The notes under the pieces are model-generated. The model made no database searches. It was not told the origin of the DNA and saw only the letters and a program-made list of their open reading frames with translations. Below are positions 32,256 through 44,322 of a stretch of 64,000 bases of DNA, piece after piece. The translations under genes and the position numbers were made by a program. Source of the DNA: Alisma plantago-aquatica (taxonomy: Eukaryota > Streptophyta > Magnoliopsida > Alismatales > Alismataceae); NCBI GenBank assembly GCA_963693085.1, contig OY856410.1:563555906-563619905 (forward strand). Direction: 5' to 3'. Numbering within the stretch: the stretch's first letter is position 1; each line of letters starts with the position of its first letter.

Positions 32256-35200
32256 TGTTACACAACTTAACTAACTCCAAATGTCAATGATGAAAGGACC
32301 CAAGAGTTTGGCCCTAGCATGGTAATATCAAAGAACAAATGCAAAATCAAAAAATATTAGCATACATGAACAGATAATTAAAAAAACGACCAACATAAAC
32401 TTAACATTCTACAAGATATATTAAGCAACATCATTAATAACACAGTTTCAAGTTTCATGTTTGAGAATACATTATATAAGTCAGATCATGTATAATAGAT
32501 AGAATTTTATAATATCCCCAACCTAAACACCACTCAAAATCCAACTTCTCCCAAGCTACCTCTAAAACAAATGATAGACAACTGTGTAAACACATAAGGT
32601 GTTGAGTACATGGAAGAAAAATGCATATGCATATAAGGCTGCATAATTTGCAAAGATTTGAAGAAGTAAATTAAATATGAGTAAAACGGTTAAAAACTTA
32701 GCAAAATGAAAACCTATATTTTAGTCATTTTACTACATTATACAAACAATAACATGTATCATAAGGCCTTTGGCAAACTTCTCAAAGTAAGGCATCTGTG
32801 AGGGTGCTTAAGGCTCAATGTCGTTAGCTAACCCTATTTGTTAACGTGGTCCTCCTAATATCGGCAACTCAAGAAGGACTTTCAGCCTTGTGTCATTACC
32901 GTAAGCATACAAGCATGTGCAATAGGTTTGTATAATGGAGTCCATATTTTGTGTTCAAATTATAAAATTGATGAGACAAAATCAAGTACAATACTACAAT
33001 ACCACATGGCAATATTTGAGCAAGTGAACAAGCTTGCATACATATAAAGGTTCAAGCAAGAAAACCATAATCATAAAATTATTTAAAGATCATTCCTGAT
33101 TAAAACATTCTTATCCTATCTTTGACTGTCTAGATCACAAGAAACCACCTGATTAAGAACAACATTACGTGCATATGTTAGATTATCATCATTAGCCTTA
33201 GATAGTTCTTTTTTATGGTCTAGGTCGATTAGGTTCCAAGTTTCTTGAATGCATACTTGATGATATTTTAGTGATTTTTTGTCCATCTTTAAGGTGTAGC
33301 TCATGTTCCATGTCATTATATGGTTTGATGCATTTTATATGGGTATTACAAGGTTAATTCTACTTATGTACATTTTAAGGTCAAAAGACCCACAATCGAG
33401 AAAACAAGGTCATGATTAAAAAGGACACGAGAACCAACATGAAATATGATTCGAATCAAAAAGGAGAAGATATATATAAATCACGTTCAATTATTGTGGA
33501 TGTCCTTCTTGGGTAAAGGCATCATATATCCAACATTGGGTATCAACATAATAAACATACATGTAACCATAAATATAGTTCACTTATGTCAAAGGGTCCA
33601 ACATATGACCTAATTGGGACATCCTTATGAAAGAGATTATAAGTATAGAGTGTTCTATTATTTCAAAGGGAGAGGACATAACATTGATGTTCATAAGCAT
33701 GAAGGCCTAAAAAAATACAAGTTAGTCATAAATGCCACACTAGGTCATCATAGTGAGCTTAGGTCACATACACCATCATACCACAAGAGGGACAGACCTT
33801 AGGCATATATGTCACAAGATTTTATGAAGTTACTAATATGAAAGGTCTAACATAGCTTGATGCACAAAACAGATCCAAAATCCATATGACTAAGATGCAA
33901 CTTTCTTTCACATAAATGGGGTGTATACATGTGTTATGTGTCATATGAATCAAAGAAGTGAGGAAGGGAATTAAGGCCAGATATATGTTTGATGTAGTGG
34001 CATAAATCTAATATTTTAGAGGTAGGGTGAAATTTTATGTGATTTTAAAATACATTAGCAAATTTAATCAAAGTTCCACATTAATATCCAAACACAAGTT
34101 ACACTAAAGCATTAGAGTCATACATTGAGTAAAGAATATGATTGGGGCCTTCATTAAGTTCAAAGGTGCATAAGGGTTATTGATTTGGAGATCAAGATTG
34201 AAATTGGACAATATTGATTCAAGGTTATTATATTAAGGCAGTTCATATATTCAAACATGATCAAAGTTCATCATATAAGGAAATTAGTGATATTTAGTTG
34301 AGATATATGTATGAAAGTAATAGTAGGAGTAGATCTCTTTTTTTATCTACTTGGTGTATTGGATGACTATTTTTGGGTAGTGAGCTATTTTTTGTGATTT
34401 CATAAGATATATGGATTTCTAGATAAAAGGGATGATATAGGGGTTATTAACCAAAACAAACGACTACTTCTCAATGATAGATTTGTGATCCAGTGGCTCT
34501 AATCCTCCCTTCTACCCGCATACATGGAGACATGGAGAGAAAGGATGGGTTTGGGCATGTGTCATCTACCATTTTCTCTTCTCCGCCAAGGGAGTGTGTG
34601 GAAAATGGGAGAGGGAGATGAGAGATAGCTCAAAGCTTGGTCATCCAACTCGACTCGCCCTAAATCTAAGGCTTACATATGATCTTCCATCGTAGGGCCT
34701 CCACACACAGGAAGCAGTTTTACCACCATCTAGTGCTCATTGGATATGGACAAGAGAGGATGAGGCTAGGCTAGGCTCCAACATTGTCAAGCATTGTTGG
34801 ATGACCTTACAATGGACTCTTATAGGTGACGATGGCTTGATTCAAGCCCAAGGAATCCCATGGAGGGGTCAAAATCCCATTTTAGTTTGTAGAGGCACCA
34901 CTAGGGTGAACTAATGAAAGAAGCATATTAGGGCATTGTGATGCATGAAACAAGTGGGGAAGAGAAGGAAAATTGAGAGGGGAAAAAGAAATAGTATGGA
35001 GTGTACAATTTCTTCTGATTGCAACACAAATGGGGGTATTGGGGTTACCCCAACCTCCTTGTTCCATGACATTGTATGCAGGTTAAGGATGACCTCATAG
35101 ATCTTGGATCAAGGTTTGATCTACAACAACATGATTAAGGTGTAGGATTGGTTGGGGTCAACTAAGTGAGAATGATGATTGGAGGAGTAGGGGTGTAAAG

Positions 35201-35637
35201 AGGTTGGGATGCACCAAAAAGTTTTGGGCCTATGAAGCGTCAGGCCAGACCAACACAACCTCAAATGGGGGAGGGGGTAATTATAGTTAAATCAAAGATA
35301 AATAAGGGTAAAATGGTAGGGTCACATCTTGGGCTTCACAACTCTGATCAAGATGATTTTTGTTGAGTCAGATTGATAATTGAATCCTATACAACATGCA
35401 TATACATTAGGGAGCCAAGAGATATCTAGATGGGATAAAAGTGATTTACAAGATTGTGATACATTAAAATCTTGGAACTTGGGTCAATTATGCAAAATAG
35501 TGTGACACGTTGAAATAAAAGGTCAAATGGGATCATCAAATTTCTAATACCATGCAATTGGCATCCAAAAGAGTACAAGGGTCATCAGGAGAGAGGGATA
35601 TGTCCTATGTTAAAGGATAGAGAAACTTAGGCACTCA
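32256..35637 (-). repeat. Element 4 left LTR
   Basis: Starts TGTTACACAAC and ends GGCACTCA. Shared words with the right LTR include AAGGTGTTGAGTACATGG (32597), GAGGGTGCTTAAGGCTCAAT (32802) and ATGCAATTGGCATCCA (35554). It contains no readable gene. Confidence 0.8.
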
Positions 35638-36794
35638 AATCCTTTTCTCCCTAAAAGGGAATTTCATCCTCAAAATTCGTCCAAGATCATAGTCAAAGGT
35701 CAAAATTGATATGCATCAAGTGTAGGTAAGCACCCTTAGAATTCAAAGCATACCCCACCATGAGGTGCACTCTTGGGTTGTTATAATGTGTATATAAACA
35801 TGGAGGGTGTACCCAACCCATCCATAGTCTCGAGCATTACTTCTATCAAATACTTTGACTATAGGATTTAGATAATTTAGCCCTACCACATTAAATTGGA
35901 TTTTTACTCATATACATGTACAAATTTGGGGTGGAGTATCAGGATTCATATCATTAATTATTCCAGTGAACTTGTTCATTAACATGAATGTCAATTAACA
36001 TTAACATTACCCTTACATATTTTCATCAAGTTAAAAGTACATGCATGGTATACATTTCCCCCAATACTCCACCAGTTAACACTGTTTGTTCATTACTATC
36101 ATTTTTGCTCTAAAACTAAGTATTCGTTCATCATGATTTCTAAATAAGATCCCAAATATATCCCCATGTCAACTCAACATTTCAAACTCAATCTTTTATA
36201 TACATTTCATGGTTTCATATTAGGTCAAGAAATAAGAGTAACTTATCGTATATATAGCAAGTTTTAACTTAAATGAGATATTCCCATACATATGAATTTT
36301 TTGGAGGAACAACATTACTATCAATAGAAAGGTTTCACAATGATCTCACTCATTGCTAAAGAAGCTTTACAAGCTCAAGCCACTCAAGCTAAAACCTATA
36401 TACGTCAACACAACAATATGAATCACCACATCTACTCATAATAAACTTTTATGCAACTTTCAAAAATGAGAAAAACCAATGTATTTCTTCACATGGGACC
36501 ACCAGCCTGAGTTTGAGTCTCATCATGGCGGTCACATATTGTATGCATCACCTTTGGGTTTTGGGATATCTGCACCACCTAGATGGAAAACATGCATATA
36601 TTCACATGAATGTTCCTCTAAGGTTAGATTTTTACATACAAAATCTAGGTTCTAACATCATCATATGAACCACACACTAGGTGAATCAACTCATAAACTC
36701 AAAAATAATCTATCTATAGACTCATCGTCATGTATTTTATAGTGCATACATTTCAATATTTCACATATTTTGGAGGTTAGGTACTTTATCCTTC

Positions 36795-36918
36795 TCCCAT
36801 GTCAGTTTGACCCATATCAAGTGTTCGTACTTATCATATTTTCCAAGATCCTTCTCTCATGTCAGTTTGACCCATATCAAGAGTTCACCCTTGTCATATT
36901 TCCCAAGCTACGGGTCCT
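36795..36918. repeat. Tandem duplication of about 63 bp in element 4 interior
   Basis: CATGTCAGTTTGACCCATAT occurs at about 36797 and again at about 36859, followed by similar text ending TATTTYCCAAG. It is two copies only, with a few differences. Confidence 0.75.
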
Positions 36919-37169
36919 TCTTTGTGAAGAGATCGGGGCTCATGTTGGTGTCAAACCATGTTTGACGAACCATACCTTAACATATACAAGACTAGGCACA
37001 TGCAAGCATAATATCCCTCTAGATATGTGTAGAACGTCAAACAACTCATATACATCATTCATGGTGCTATAGTAGATAGGGTTGCATAGTCAAAACTCAT
37101 TTTGTGTGATCAAATCATACTTAGATCCTCCAACATCAATTTGAACCATCTTGAAGCAACCTCATAACA

Positions 37170-37216
37170 TAAACATCAACATCAACATCAACAACAACAT
37201 CAACATCTACATCAAG
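37170..37216. repeat. ATCAAC hexanucleotide run
   Basis: About seven units of ATCAAC, with AACAAC and ATCTAC variants. A simple sequence repeat. Confidence 0.85.
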
Positions 37217-37845
37217 ATTAGATCATCTAGGATACCTACTACACTAACCTTTATATGGCTATATACAAATCTAGTGACTACAACTACCATCTAACCATTC
37301 TCATCTAGACTGATGTTACATCTCTTTCTCTTCGGCTACATTGGTACTCGCTTCCTTTCTTTATATGCTAACATTGTTATATGTACATACATACTAATAC
37401 TTGAAATATGTTTTATTCAATGTTGAAACGTGCGATGGAATGAAACCAAAACAGAAAGCAAGTCATCGCACTCATTAGAAAATTCAGTACCATGTCACCT
37501 CAAGAACTAGCAAGAACGTGGTGCACACTTCTATATCTTCCCTAAGCACATGCCACGAGCTTATGTCTAGGGTGACAATAGGATATCCCCTTTATCACCC
37601 TATTGAACCTACAACCATTCTCCATGACAAAAGGAGGAGAAAAGAGAGGTTCCCGAGATTACACAAGCCTACACCTAGTTCTAGAACATCTAGGTTTTAA
37701 CCTAGAGGTGAAGTTAACCTACTCCACCAAGGAAAGCATATTAAGTTTCATATGGTTGAGGTTAAGCTTGAATTAATTTTTGTTTAATGTGAGAAAATGG
37801 TTGTTGTATTTATTGTTCAGGCTTTTATAAATCTGAAGAACTTGT

Positions 37846-40800
37846 TGTTACCCTAAATCCTAACTCCAAATGACTAGAAAGTCAATGGAAGAAGGACCCT
37901 AGAGTCTATCCCTATCATGGTAATATCAAAGCATGAATGTAGAAGAATAAAATATTAGGATCCATTAACTATATGTAACTACCAACATAACTCAATATTC
38001 GACAAGAAAAATTAAGCAACATCACTTATTACATAATTTTAGTTACAAATATGAGAGTACATTATACAAGTCTGATCAAGTTAGACAAGATCTTATAATA
38101 TGTAGAACACGAACGCCTACTCACAAGCCAACTTCTCCCAACAAATGTCTGAACCTAAAACTTATGACAAGCGGGTCAACACACAAGGTGTTGAGTACAT
38201 GGCAAAAACATACATATATATAAGGTTTTCATAATTTGAAAATATTTGCAAAAGTAATGAATATGAGTAAAAGAGTTAAGTGTGCAAAAAATGAAAACCC
38301 ATATTTTAGTCATTTTACTCCTTTATACCAACAATATCATGTATCATAAGGCATTTGACCAATGTAATAAAGAAAGGGGTCTTTGAGGGTGCTTGAGGCT
38401 CAATGTCATTAGCTAACCCTATTTGTCTGTCCTATTTTGGAAACTTAAGAAGGATGCCCAACCTTGTGTCTTACTGTGAAAACATCGATGGGTGCACAAG
38501 TTGTGTATGATTGAGATCTATATTATGTGTTTAAGTTATAAAATTTATGTGACAAAACATCAAGTATAATTTTATAATACTATATGGCAATGTTTGAGAA
38601 AGTAAACGAGCATACATATAATTAAGGTTCAGTAAGGAAAACATGATAATAAAATTATTTGAAGTCATAATTCAAAAACTATTAACCAATCCTTAACCAT
38701 ATAGATTACAAGAAACTACCCAACTAAGAACAAGTTTACATGCATGTATTAAATTCTCATCATTAACCCTAGATAGTTCTATATTTAGGGTGTAGGTCAA
38801 ATTTGGTTCCATGTTTATTAAATACATACTTAATGATATTTTAATGGTTTGGGGTCCATAATTAAGGTGTAGTTAAAGTTTTTGAGGTTCCACACATTTT
38901 TATGGGCATTACAAGGTTAATATTACTTATATACATTTTAGTGTCAAAAGACACACAGTTGAGCGACTAAGGTCATGATACAGAAGGACAAGATATTGAA
39001 ACATGAAATATGATTAGGATCAACAAGTATAGGATATATATATAAAGAACATTCAATTATGGGTGGATGTCCCTCTAGGGTCAAGGCGTCATATATTCAA
39101 CATTGGGTGTTGACATTTCATACATACATGTAATCATCAATATAGTTCAGTTATGTCATAGGGTCCAACATATGACCAATGTGAAATGTTAATGTTGAAA
39201 ATATTATAAAGATAGAGTATTTACTAATTTAGAAAGGGAGAGGACGTAATATTGGGATCTATATAAGAACTAAGGCATAAGAAAGACATGCAAGCCCTTT
39301 GTGTCACACAAGGTCATCACTAGTGGGCTTAGAGTCACATACACCATCATACCGCAAGAGGGTCTGACCTTAGGCATATATATCACAAGACTTTATGAAT
39401 TAACTTATTTGAAAGGTCCAATATAATATGATGCATCAAGCAGGTCCAAGACCCCATATGACTAAGGTACAACATTCATTCACATCATGGGCACATACAT
39501 GCATTAGGTTTCATATGAATCAAAAAAGTGAAGAATGGGAGCAAGGGTGAATATATGTGACATGGAGTGGAATAAAGATACTACCTTTCGAATTAGGTGA
39601 TGTTTGATGTGATCTTGAAACAACATTAGAAATCTTATTTAAATCTCCACATGAATATTAGAACACAAGTCACACTAAAACATTAGAGTCATCCATTGTG
39701 CAAATAGGAAAATAGGGGCATTCATTAAGTTTAAAGGTGCATAAGGTTACTTATTTGAAGATCAAAAGTGAAATTGGAAAATATTTATTAAAGGTTATTA
39801 TATTAAAGCATTTATATATTCAAACATAATTAAAGTCCAAAAATACAGAAATCGGTAAAACCTCATTGAGATTTAGGGTTTAAAATTATTTTTAAGAGCT
39901 ATATATCATTTTTATGATTGATTTCGTATATTGGATGAATATTATTGGGTAACTCGGTTAGTTGTTGTGATTTCCATAAGAAATATACATTTCTAGAGAA
40001 AAGGGATGAGAGAGGGGTTATTACCAAAAACAGTCTATTTTTTTATGCCAGATGTGTGGTCCAGCAGCTCTAATTCTCCCTTATTACTGGTGGGAGGGTG
40101 ACAATGAGAGGGAACACAGGTCTGGCCAAGTGGCGGTCGCCCTTTTCTCTTCTTTGCCAGGGTGTGCATTGTATAGGGGAGAGGGAGGCGTACCCAACCC
40201 AAATCTCGACCGTCCAACTCACCTCACCCTAGATAAAAGGGTTAAAGGAATGACCCAACCTTAATCTTCCTCTATAGAGCCTTTGGATGCAAGAAGTAGG
40301 GCTTCCTTTACCTGCTTCTTGTTGGAGACCAGAAAGAAAGGGCAAGGATGGGTTGGAAATACCATCAAGAGTGGCCAAATAGTCCTATTATGGCCTCTTG
40401 GAGGTGAAGACGACATAATCCTAGCCCAAGGAGGCCCGAGGAGGGATCAAAACCCAATTTCTATTTGTGGTAGCACCACCAGGTAGATGGAATTGAAAGG
40501 ACTAGATAAGGGAACTAAAATGCATGGAAGAGGTGGGAAAGAGGGTGAAAATATAGATAGGGTAAAATGAGTATGTGTTGAATGTTGTTTTGAAGTGGCA
40601 AAAATAGGGGTATCAGAGTTTCCCTGGTCTCTTTGTACCATGTGCATTGTACGATGTTGGAGATGACCTTGTAGCCCTTGGATCAAGGCCTGAGTTGTGG
40701 CCACATGATATAAGGCATAGGATTGGTTGGGTTCGACTAAGTGAAATTGTTGATTGCAGGAGTGGTGGCTATAAAGTTGTTGGGTTGCGCCCCAAAGCTT

Positions 40801-41190
40801 TGGGCCTACAACTCTATGGAGACCCGACACAGCCGATGGGGATGTTAATTAGAGTTATCAAAAAATAACACTCACATCATAGGGTCGTAATTTGGACTTT
40901 GTAGCTCTGGTTGTAGTGATTTTGCACCATTGGATTCATAATTGAATGAACATGATATACATTAAAGAGACAAGTTAACATCTTTATAGGGTAAAATTTG
41001 TATACAAGATTGTGATACATTACAATATTGGAGCATAGGTCAATAATGCAAAATAGTTTTACAAATTGGATCATAATGCCAATTTGGGTTATATGGGTAC
41101 TCAAACCATGCAATTGGCATCCAGTAGAATGCAAGACTTGTTACAAGAGAGATAAGGAATACATATAGGAGAGAGAAAGTCAAATTGTCA
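37846..41190 (-). repeat. Element 4 right LTR
   Basis: Starts TGTTACCC and ends near CAAATTGTCA. It aligns with the left LTR throughout with many substitutions and small gaps. Confidence 0.75.
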
Positions 41191-41394
41191 TATATAGATT
41201 GAACCAACCATACAAGATGAAACAAATCATACAAGAAATAGGCATAATCAACAATTAGCAACTAAAGTTAGTAATATAACAATTAAAACTAAATTATTAA
41301 TCAAATAATAGATGAAAAATAACTAAAAAGATAAAAAATAGCACCTAGGATTCAAATATTAACATTAACAACTAAATTACTAAAATTACTAAGA

Positions 41395-42110
41395 TTAGGG
41401 AGGATCATAATGAAGATAATGGAAGAATTGGGGAGGAATAAGGAATTTGGGAGGAGAAGAAGGACGTAGGGGAAGAAGGAAATAGGAAAAATGAGGAAGA
41501 GAATTTAGGATAGAACATGAAGTAAAGAAAGAGGGAGAGAAATGGGATGACAGTGGGTTCATGAGAAATGAGGTGGACACTAGATAGTGAGTTGGATCCA
41601 CTAGGAGAAATAGGGGAAATTGAAAGAAGAGAGGTTGGGGGATTGAACACAAAAGATAAAGGGATATTAGAAACAATGTTGAAAGGAAATTTCCATACAA
41701 GAATAAAGCTTCATTTGGATATGAAGAAGATGTGGGGAGGAAGAAAAAGATGTGAGGACTAAGAAGATGCACCAAGGTATCAATAAAAAAGAAGTCACAA
41801 CAACATTGACACAAAATCACAAAAACAAAAAAGAAGGAAGAGAAGTATGGAGAAGGAAGGTTGTGGAGGAAGGAGATCAGAGGAGGAGGAATATTCTATG
41901 AGGAGAAAAGGGAAAGGGGGGGGGGGGTTGACAAAAAAATTGATAGGGACGTCAACATGGAGGTGAGGAAAGGAAAATACTAAAAAGATAGAAGAACCAA
42001 AAAGGATTCATCATCTAAAGGAGAGGGAAGATGTGAGGATGAAGAAGAAGATGTGCGGAGGAAAAAGATGTGATGATAAGGAATAGTAAGTAATTGTGCT
42101 GGTTGACTTG
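41395..42110. repeat. Purine-rich (G+A) strand, about 0.7 kb, with a run of 12 G
   Basis: The plus strand is dominated by GGAAGA, GAGGAA and GGAGAA words with few pyrimidines, and includes 12 consecutive G at 41926-41937. The minus strand is therefore CT-rich and shows a low-complexity open frame (141 codons, rich in Ser, Pro, Phe and Leu) that I do not consider a gene. Confidence 0.8.
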
Positions 42111-42458
42111 GACGAGAAGAGGAGATCAGACATAGTCGTAGCTGGAGCTAGAGCAGTTGTTGGGGTGTGTTGTTGTTGCTGTCAGGGTATGTCATTCTAG
42201 GGCCTAGAGTTTCCTCCATAGTGAGTTGCCACGGTGAGCTATGGGGGTTTCCTCTACTTATCCTAGCCATAGATTCACTAAGTGGGAGTGACTTAGTGTT
42301 GGTATTAGGGGGTGGATAAGTTTCAGGAGTGGGATTGTGATGGTACATGGTTTCAACAAGTGAAAAAAATCCCAAAATGAATGTAGCATAACAGGCCAAC
42401 TATGTTCCAACAAGGTTGACCATTTAGTAACGCTCCATTTTAGGGACTAAAGTACAAT

Positions 42459-42678
42459 GTACAATTAGGCTCATTGACTACAACACATATGGGGTCACAT
42501 GAGCCACTTTTAAAACAAAGTTCAGTGGTATTGACTTTTGTCATTTTCTACATATGCATCAGACCGAATTGTAAGGTACAATTAGGCTCATTGACCACAA
42601 CACATATGCGGTCACACATACCACTTTTTAAACAATGTTTAGTGGTATTGACTTTTGTCATTTTCTACATAAGCATCA
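42459..42678. repeat. 117-bp tandem duplication
   Basis: Two copies start at 42459 and 42576, each beginning GTACAATTAGGCTCATTGAC and ending with GGTATTGACTTTTGTCATTT plus CTACATA. They differ at about ten sites. Confidence 0.9.
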
Positions 42679-42875
42679 CATATGTCAATAGCATATCTAT
42701 CATGTATTTAAATATAGATACATAATAAAGTATAAAAAATAAATTCTAAAATACACTAAAAGATTGTATAGCAAGAAAGATCATGTGGATTGCCTCCCAC
42801 AATCACCCCCTTTTCTGTCATAGGCTCAACAACATTAACATCAATAAATTTCAATTCTTCATGTTCTCAAAGAAC

Positions 42876-44235
42876 TTATCCCCCAATATAGGGTTTCCTC
42901 CTTTGGTCATTTGTCTTAAACACATTGGAGTTGTCAATCACATCAAAAACCCCATCTGGATAGACCTTCTTAACTTCATAAGGGCCACTCAGCCTAGATC
43001 TTTGTTGGTCGGGGTGCAAATTCATATGTGATTTGAAAAGGATTACTTGTTCCCCCAAATGAAATTTCATGTGTATAATATGAAATGGATCCTTTTAATC
43101 CTATCTTTGTAATATGTGTCATTTTCATACACATATAAGGATATCTCATCTGACTCATTCATTCTAGCTTTCTCTTTGTGCTTGCAAAGGTGATGTTAAA
43201 AATTCATTAATTTAGATCCCACATTGCTATATGATACAACTCTAGCGGGATGGCATGCCTACCATAAAACAACTGATATGGTATAGTCCCAATGTGTGTC
43301 TTAAGGTGTGTTCTATATTCCCAAAGGTCATCATTCGATTGCATTCTCCAATTAGTACGAATATTGGAGATTGTTTTCTCTAAGATTTGTTTCACCTCCC
43401 TATTTGACACCTCAACACGTAGTTAGGTTTTTGTGTGGTAGGGTGTACGTATCCTATGTGTTACCCCATATTTCCTTAACATACACAAAAATTTGTAGTT
43501 TTTGAAGTGTAAACCACCATCACTAGTTATCAAGTACGACATCCTAAATCTACATAAAATGGAGTACTTAACAAATTTGCACACAACATGTGCATTATTC
43601 GTACAAGTTGGAATTTCTTCCACTCACTTTGACACATAGTTAACAACCATCAATATATATAAGTAATATGTCAAAGAGGCAGATGGGCTCATAAATTGAA
43701 GGCCCCAAACATCAAAAATTTCCCCCTCCTAGAAAATGTTCATGGGCATATCCTTCCTCTTAAAGATATTTCTGATAGTTTGAAATGCATCACACCTTTG
43801 CACAAAGTTGTATGCATATTTGAAAAAATATAGACAACAAAACCCACATTCTAAAACCTACACCACTATCCTTGAATTGGAATGTTGTCCACTTTTGGGT
43901 AGCAAATGAAAATGAGACAAAATGTTCTCTAAATCCCACATGGCTCACATCTTCTCATAATTCCATCCCTACACTGCTTGAGAAGAATACTATCATCCCA
44001 AATGAAATATTGTATCGAATGAAAATTTCCTTATTCTCTTAGTATTTCCAAACCTCACAGAAAATCCCCCTTTCAATGTAGTTGACTATGTCATCAAACC
44101 AAGGGCCACATGTCCCAACATCCAAAAGCTTCTCATATGCAAAATTATCTCAGGTTGGGATATCAAAAAGTTTCTCATCCTCTCTCTCAAGATGAAATAG
44201 ATGATCAGGAAAAAACCTTTAGTTCATGCTTTATT
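42876..44235 (-). pseudogene. Integrase pseudogene of element 5
   Basis: Read on the minus strand, a zinc-binding-like start includes FWDDSILLKQCRDGIMRRC (about 43950-44010). The catalytic core follows: VWGLQFMSP at about 43687-43706, SDGGLHFKN within 43423-43623, then SNREVKQILEKTI and YQLFYGRHAIPLEL within 43207-43410. The C-terminal part FHLGEQVILF with RLSGPYEVKKV is at 42876-43070. The first catalytic Asp (GID in relatives) reads Gln, codon at 43696-43698; the second Asp (SDGG) is kept. The parts sit in different frames with stops between. It would integrate element DNA, but this copy is dead. Confidence 0.88.
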
Positions 44236-44322
44236 GCTAACCTCAATATTAAACTCTTGAAAATCAAGATCCACCTGATAAGTCAAGGTTTTTCATATTT
44301 AATCATTGCATGATCAATACAT
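44236..44322 (-). pseudogene. RNase H C-terminal fragment of element 5
   Basis: The minus strand keeps DHAMIKY at about 44297-44317, followed by LIRWIL and, in another frame, QEFNIEV. In relatives these form the run TDHAAIKYL, RLIRWIL and QEFDIEI. The domain continues on the other side of the inserted LTR at 48257, so the two pieces are one domain cut inside the TDHA motif. Confidence 0.75.

Larger units (their letters stand above)
35638..37845 (-). other. Element 4 interior, no recognised coding sequence
   Basis: I see no gag, protease, RT or integrase motif on either strand. The stretch holds a local 65-bp duplication and an ATCAAC hexamer run. The short interior between long LTRs resembles elements 1 and 3, but I found no sequence link with them. 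Confidence 0.5.
32256..41190 (-). mobile_element. Element 4: old LTR element with 3.4 kb LTRs and short interior
   Basis: Direct repeats 32256-35637 and 37846-41190 align over their whole length at perhaps 80% by eye, so the copy is old. The stretch just right of 35637 reads, on the minus strand, AATTTTGAGGATGAAATTCC, the usual 3' end of a Tekay-type interior. This gives minus orientation. The primer site expected left of 37846 is too decayed to call (AATCTGAAGAAC). The interior is only 2.2 kb with no readable pol. The flanking 5 bases (CTATT, TATAT) do not match. Confidence 0.75.
41191..42780. other. Non-coding gap between element 4 and element 5 pol
   Basis: It contains AT-rich sequence (41191-41394), a purine-rich stretch (41395-42110), an unremarkable part, and a 117-bp duplication. 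By position it should include the 3' untranslated part and 3' LTR of element 5, but I found no match to the LTR part at 60560-61018. Confidence 0.4.

Noticed and set aside
32256..41195. Target duplication of element 4
   Set aside because: The flanking CTATT and TATAT do not match, so no duplication can be claimed.
41395..41820. 141-codon minus-strand frame rich in Ser, Pro, Phe and Leu
   Set aside because: It is the translation of a CT-rich strand. Composition explains both its length and its residues.
41807..41830. TTGACACAA match to the LTR end of element 5 as a possible 3' LTR
   Set aside because: The match is 9 bases and does not extend into the LTR sequence at 60569 onward.
42148..42399. 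83-codon minus-strand frame with Pro/Asn-rich text
   Set aside because: No homologous domain recognised, no coding neighbours in frame, and it sits in transposon-derived DNA.
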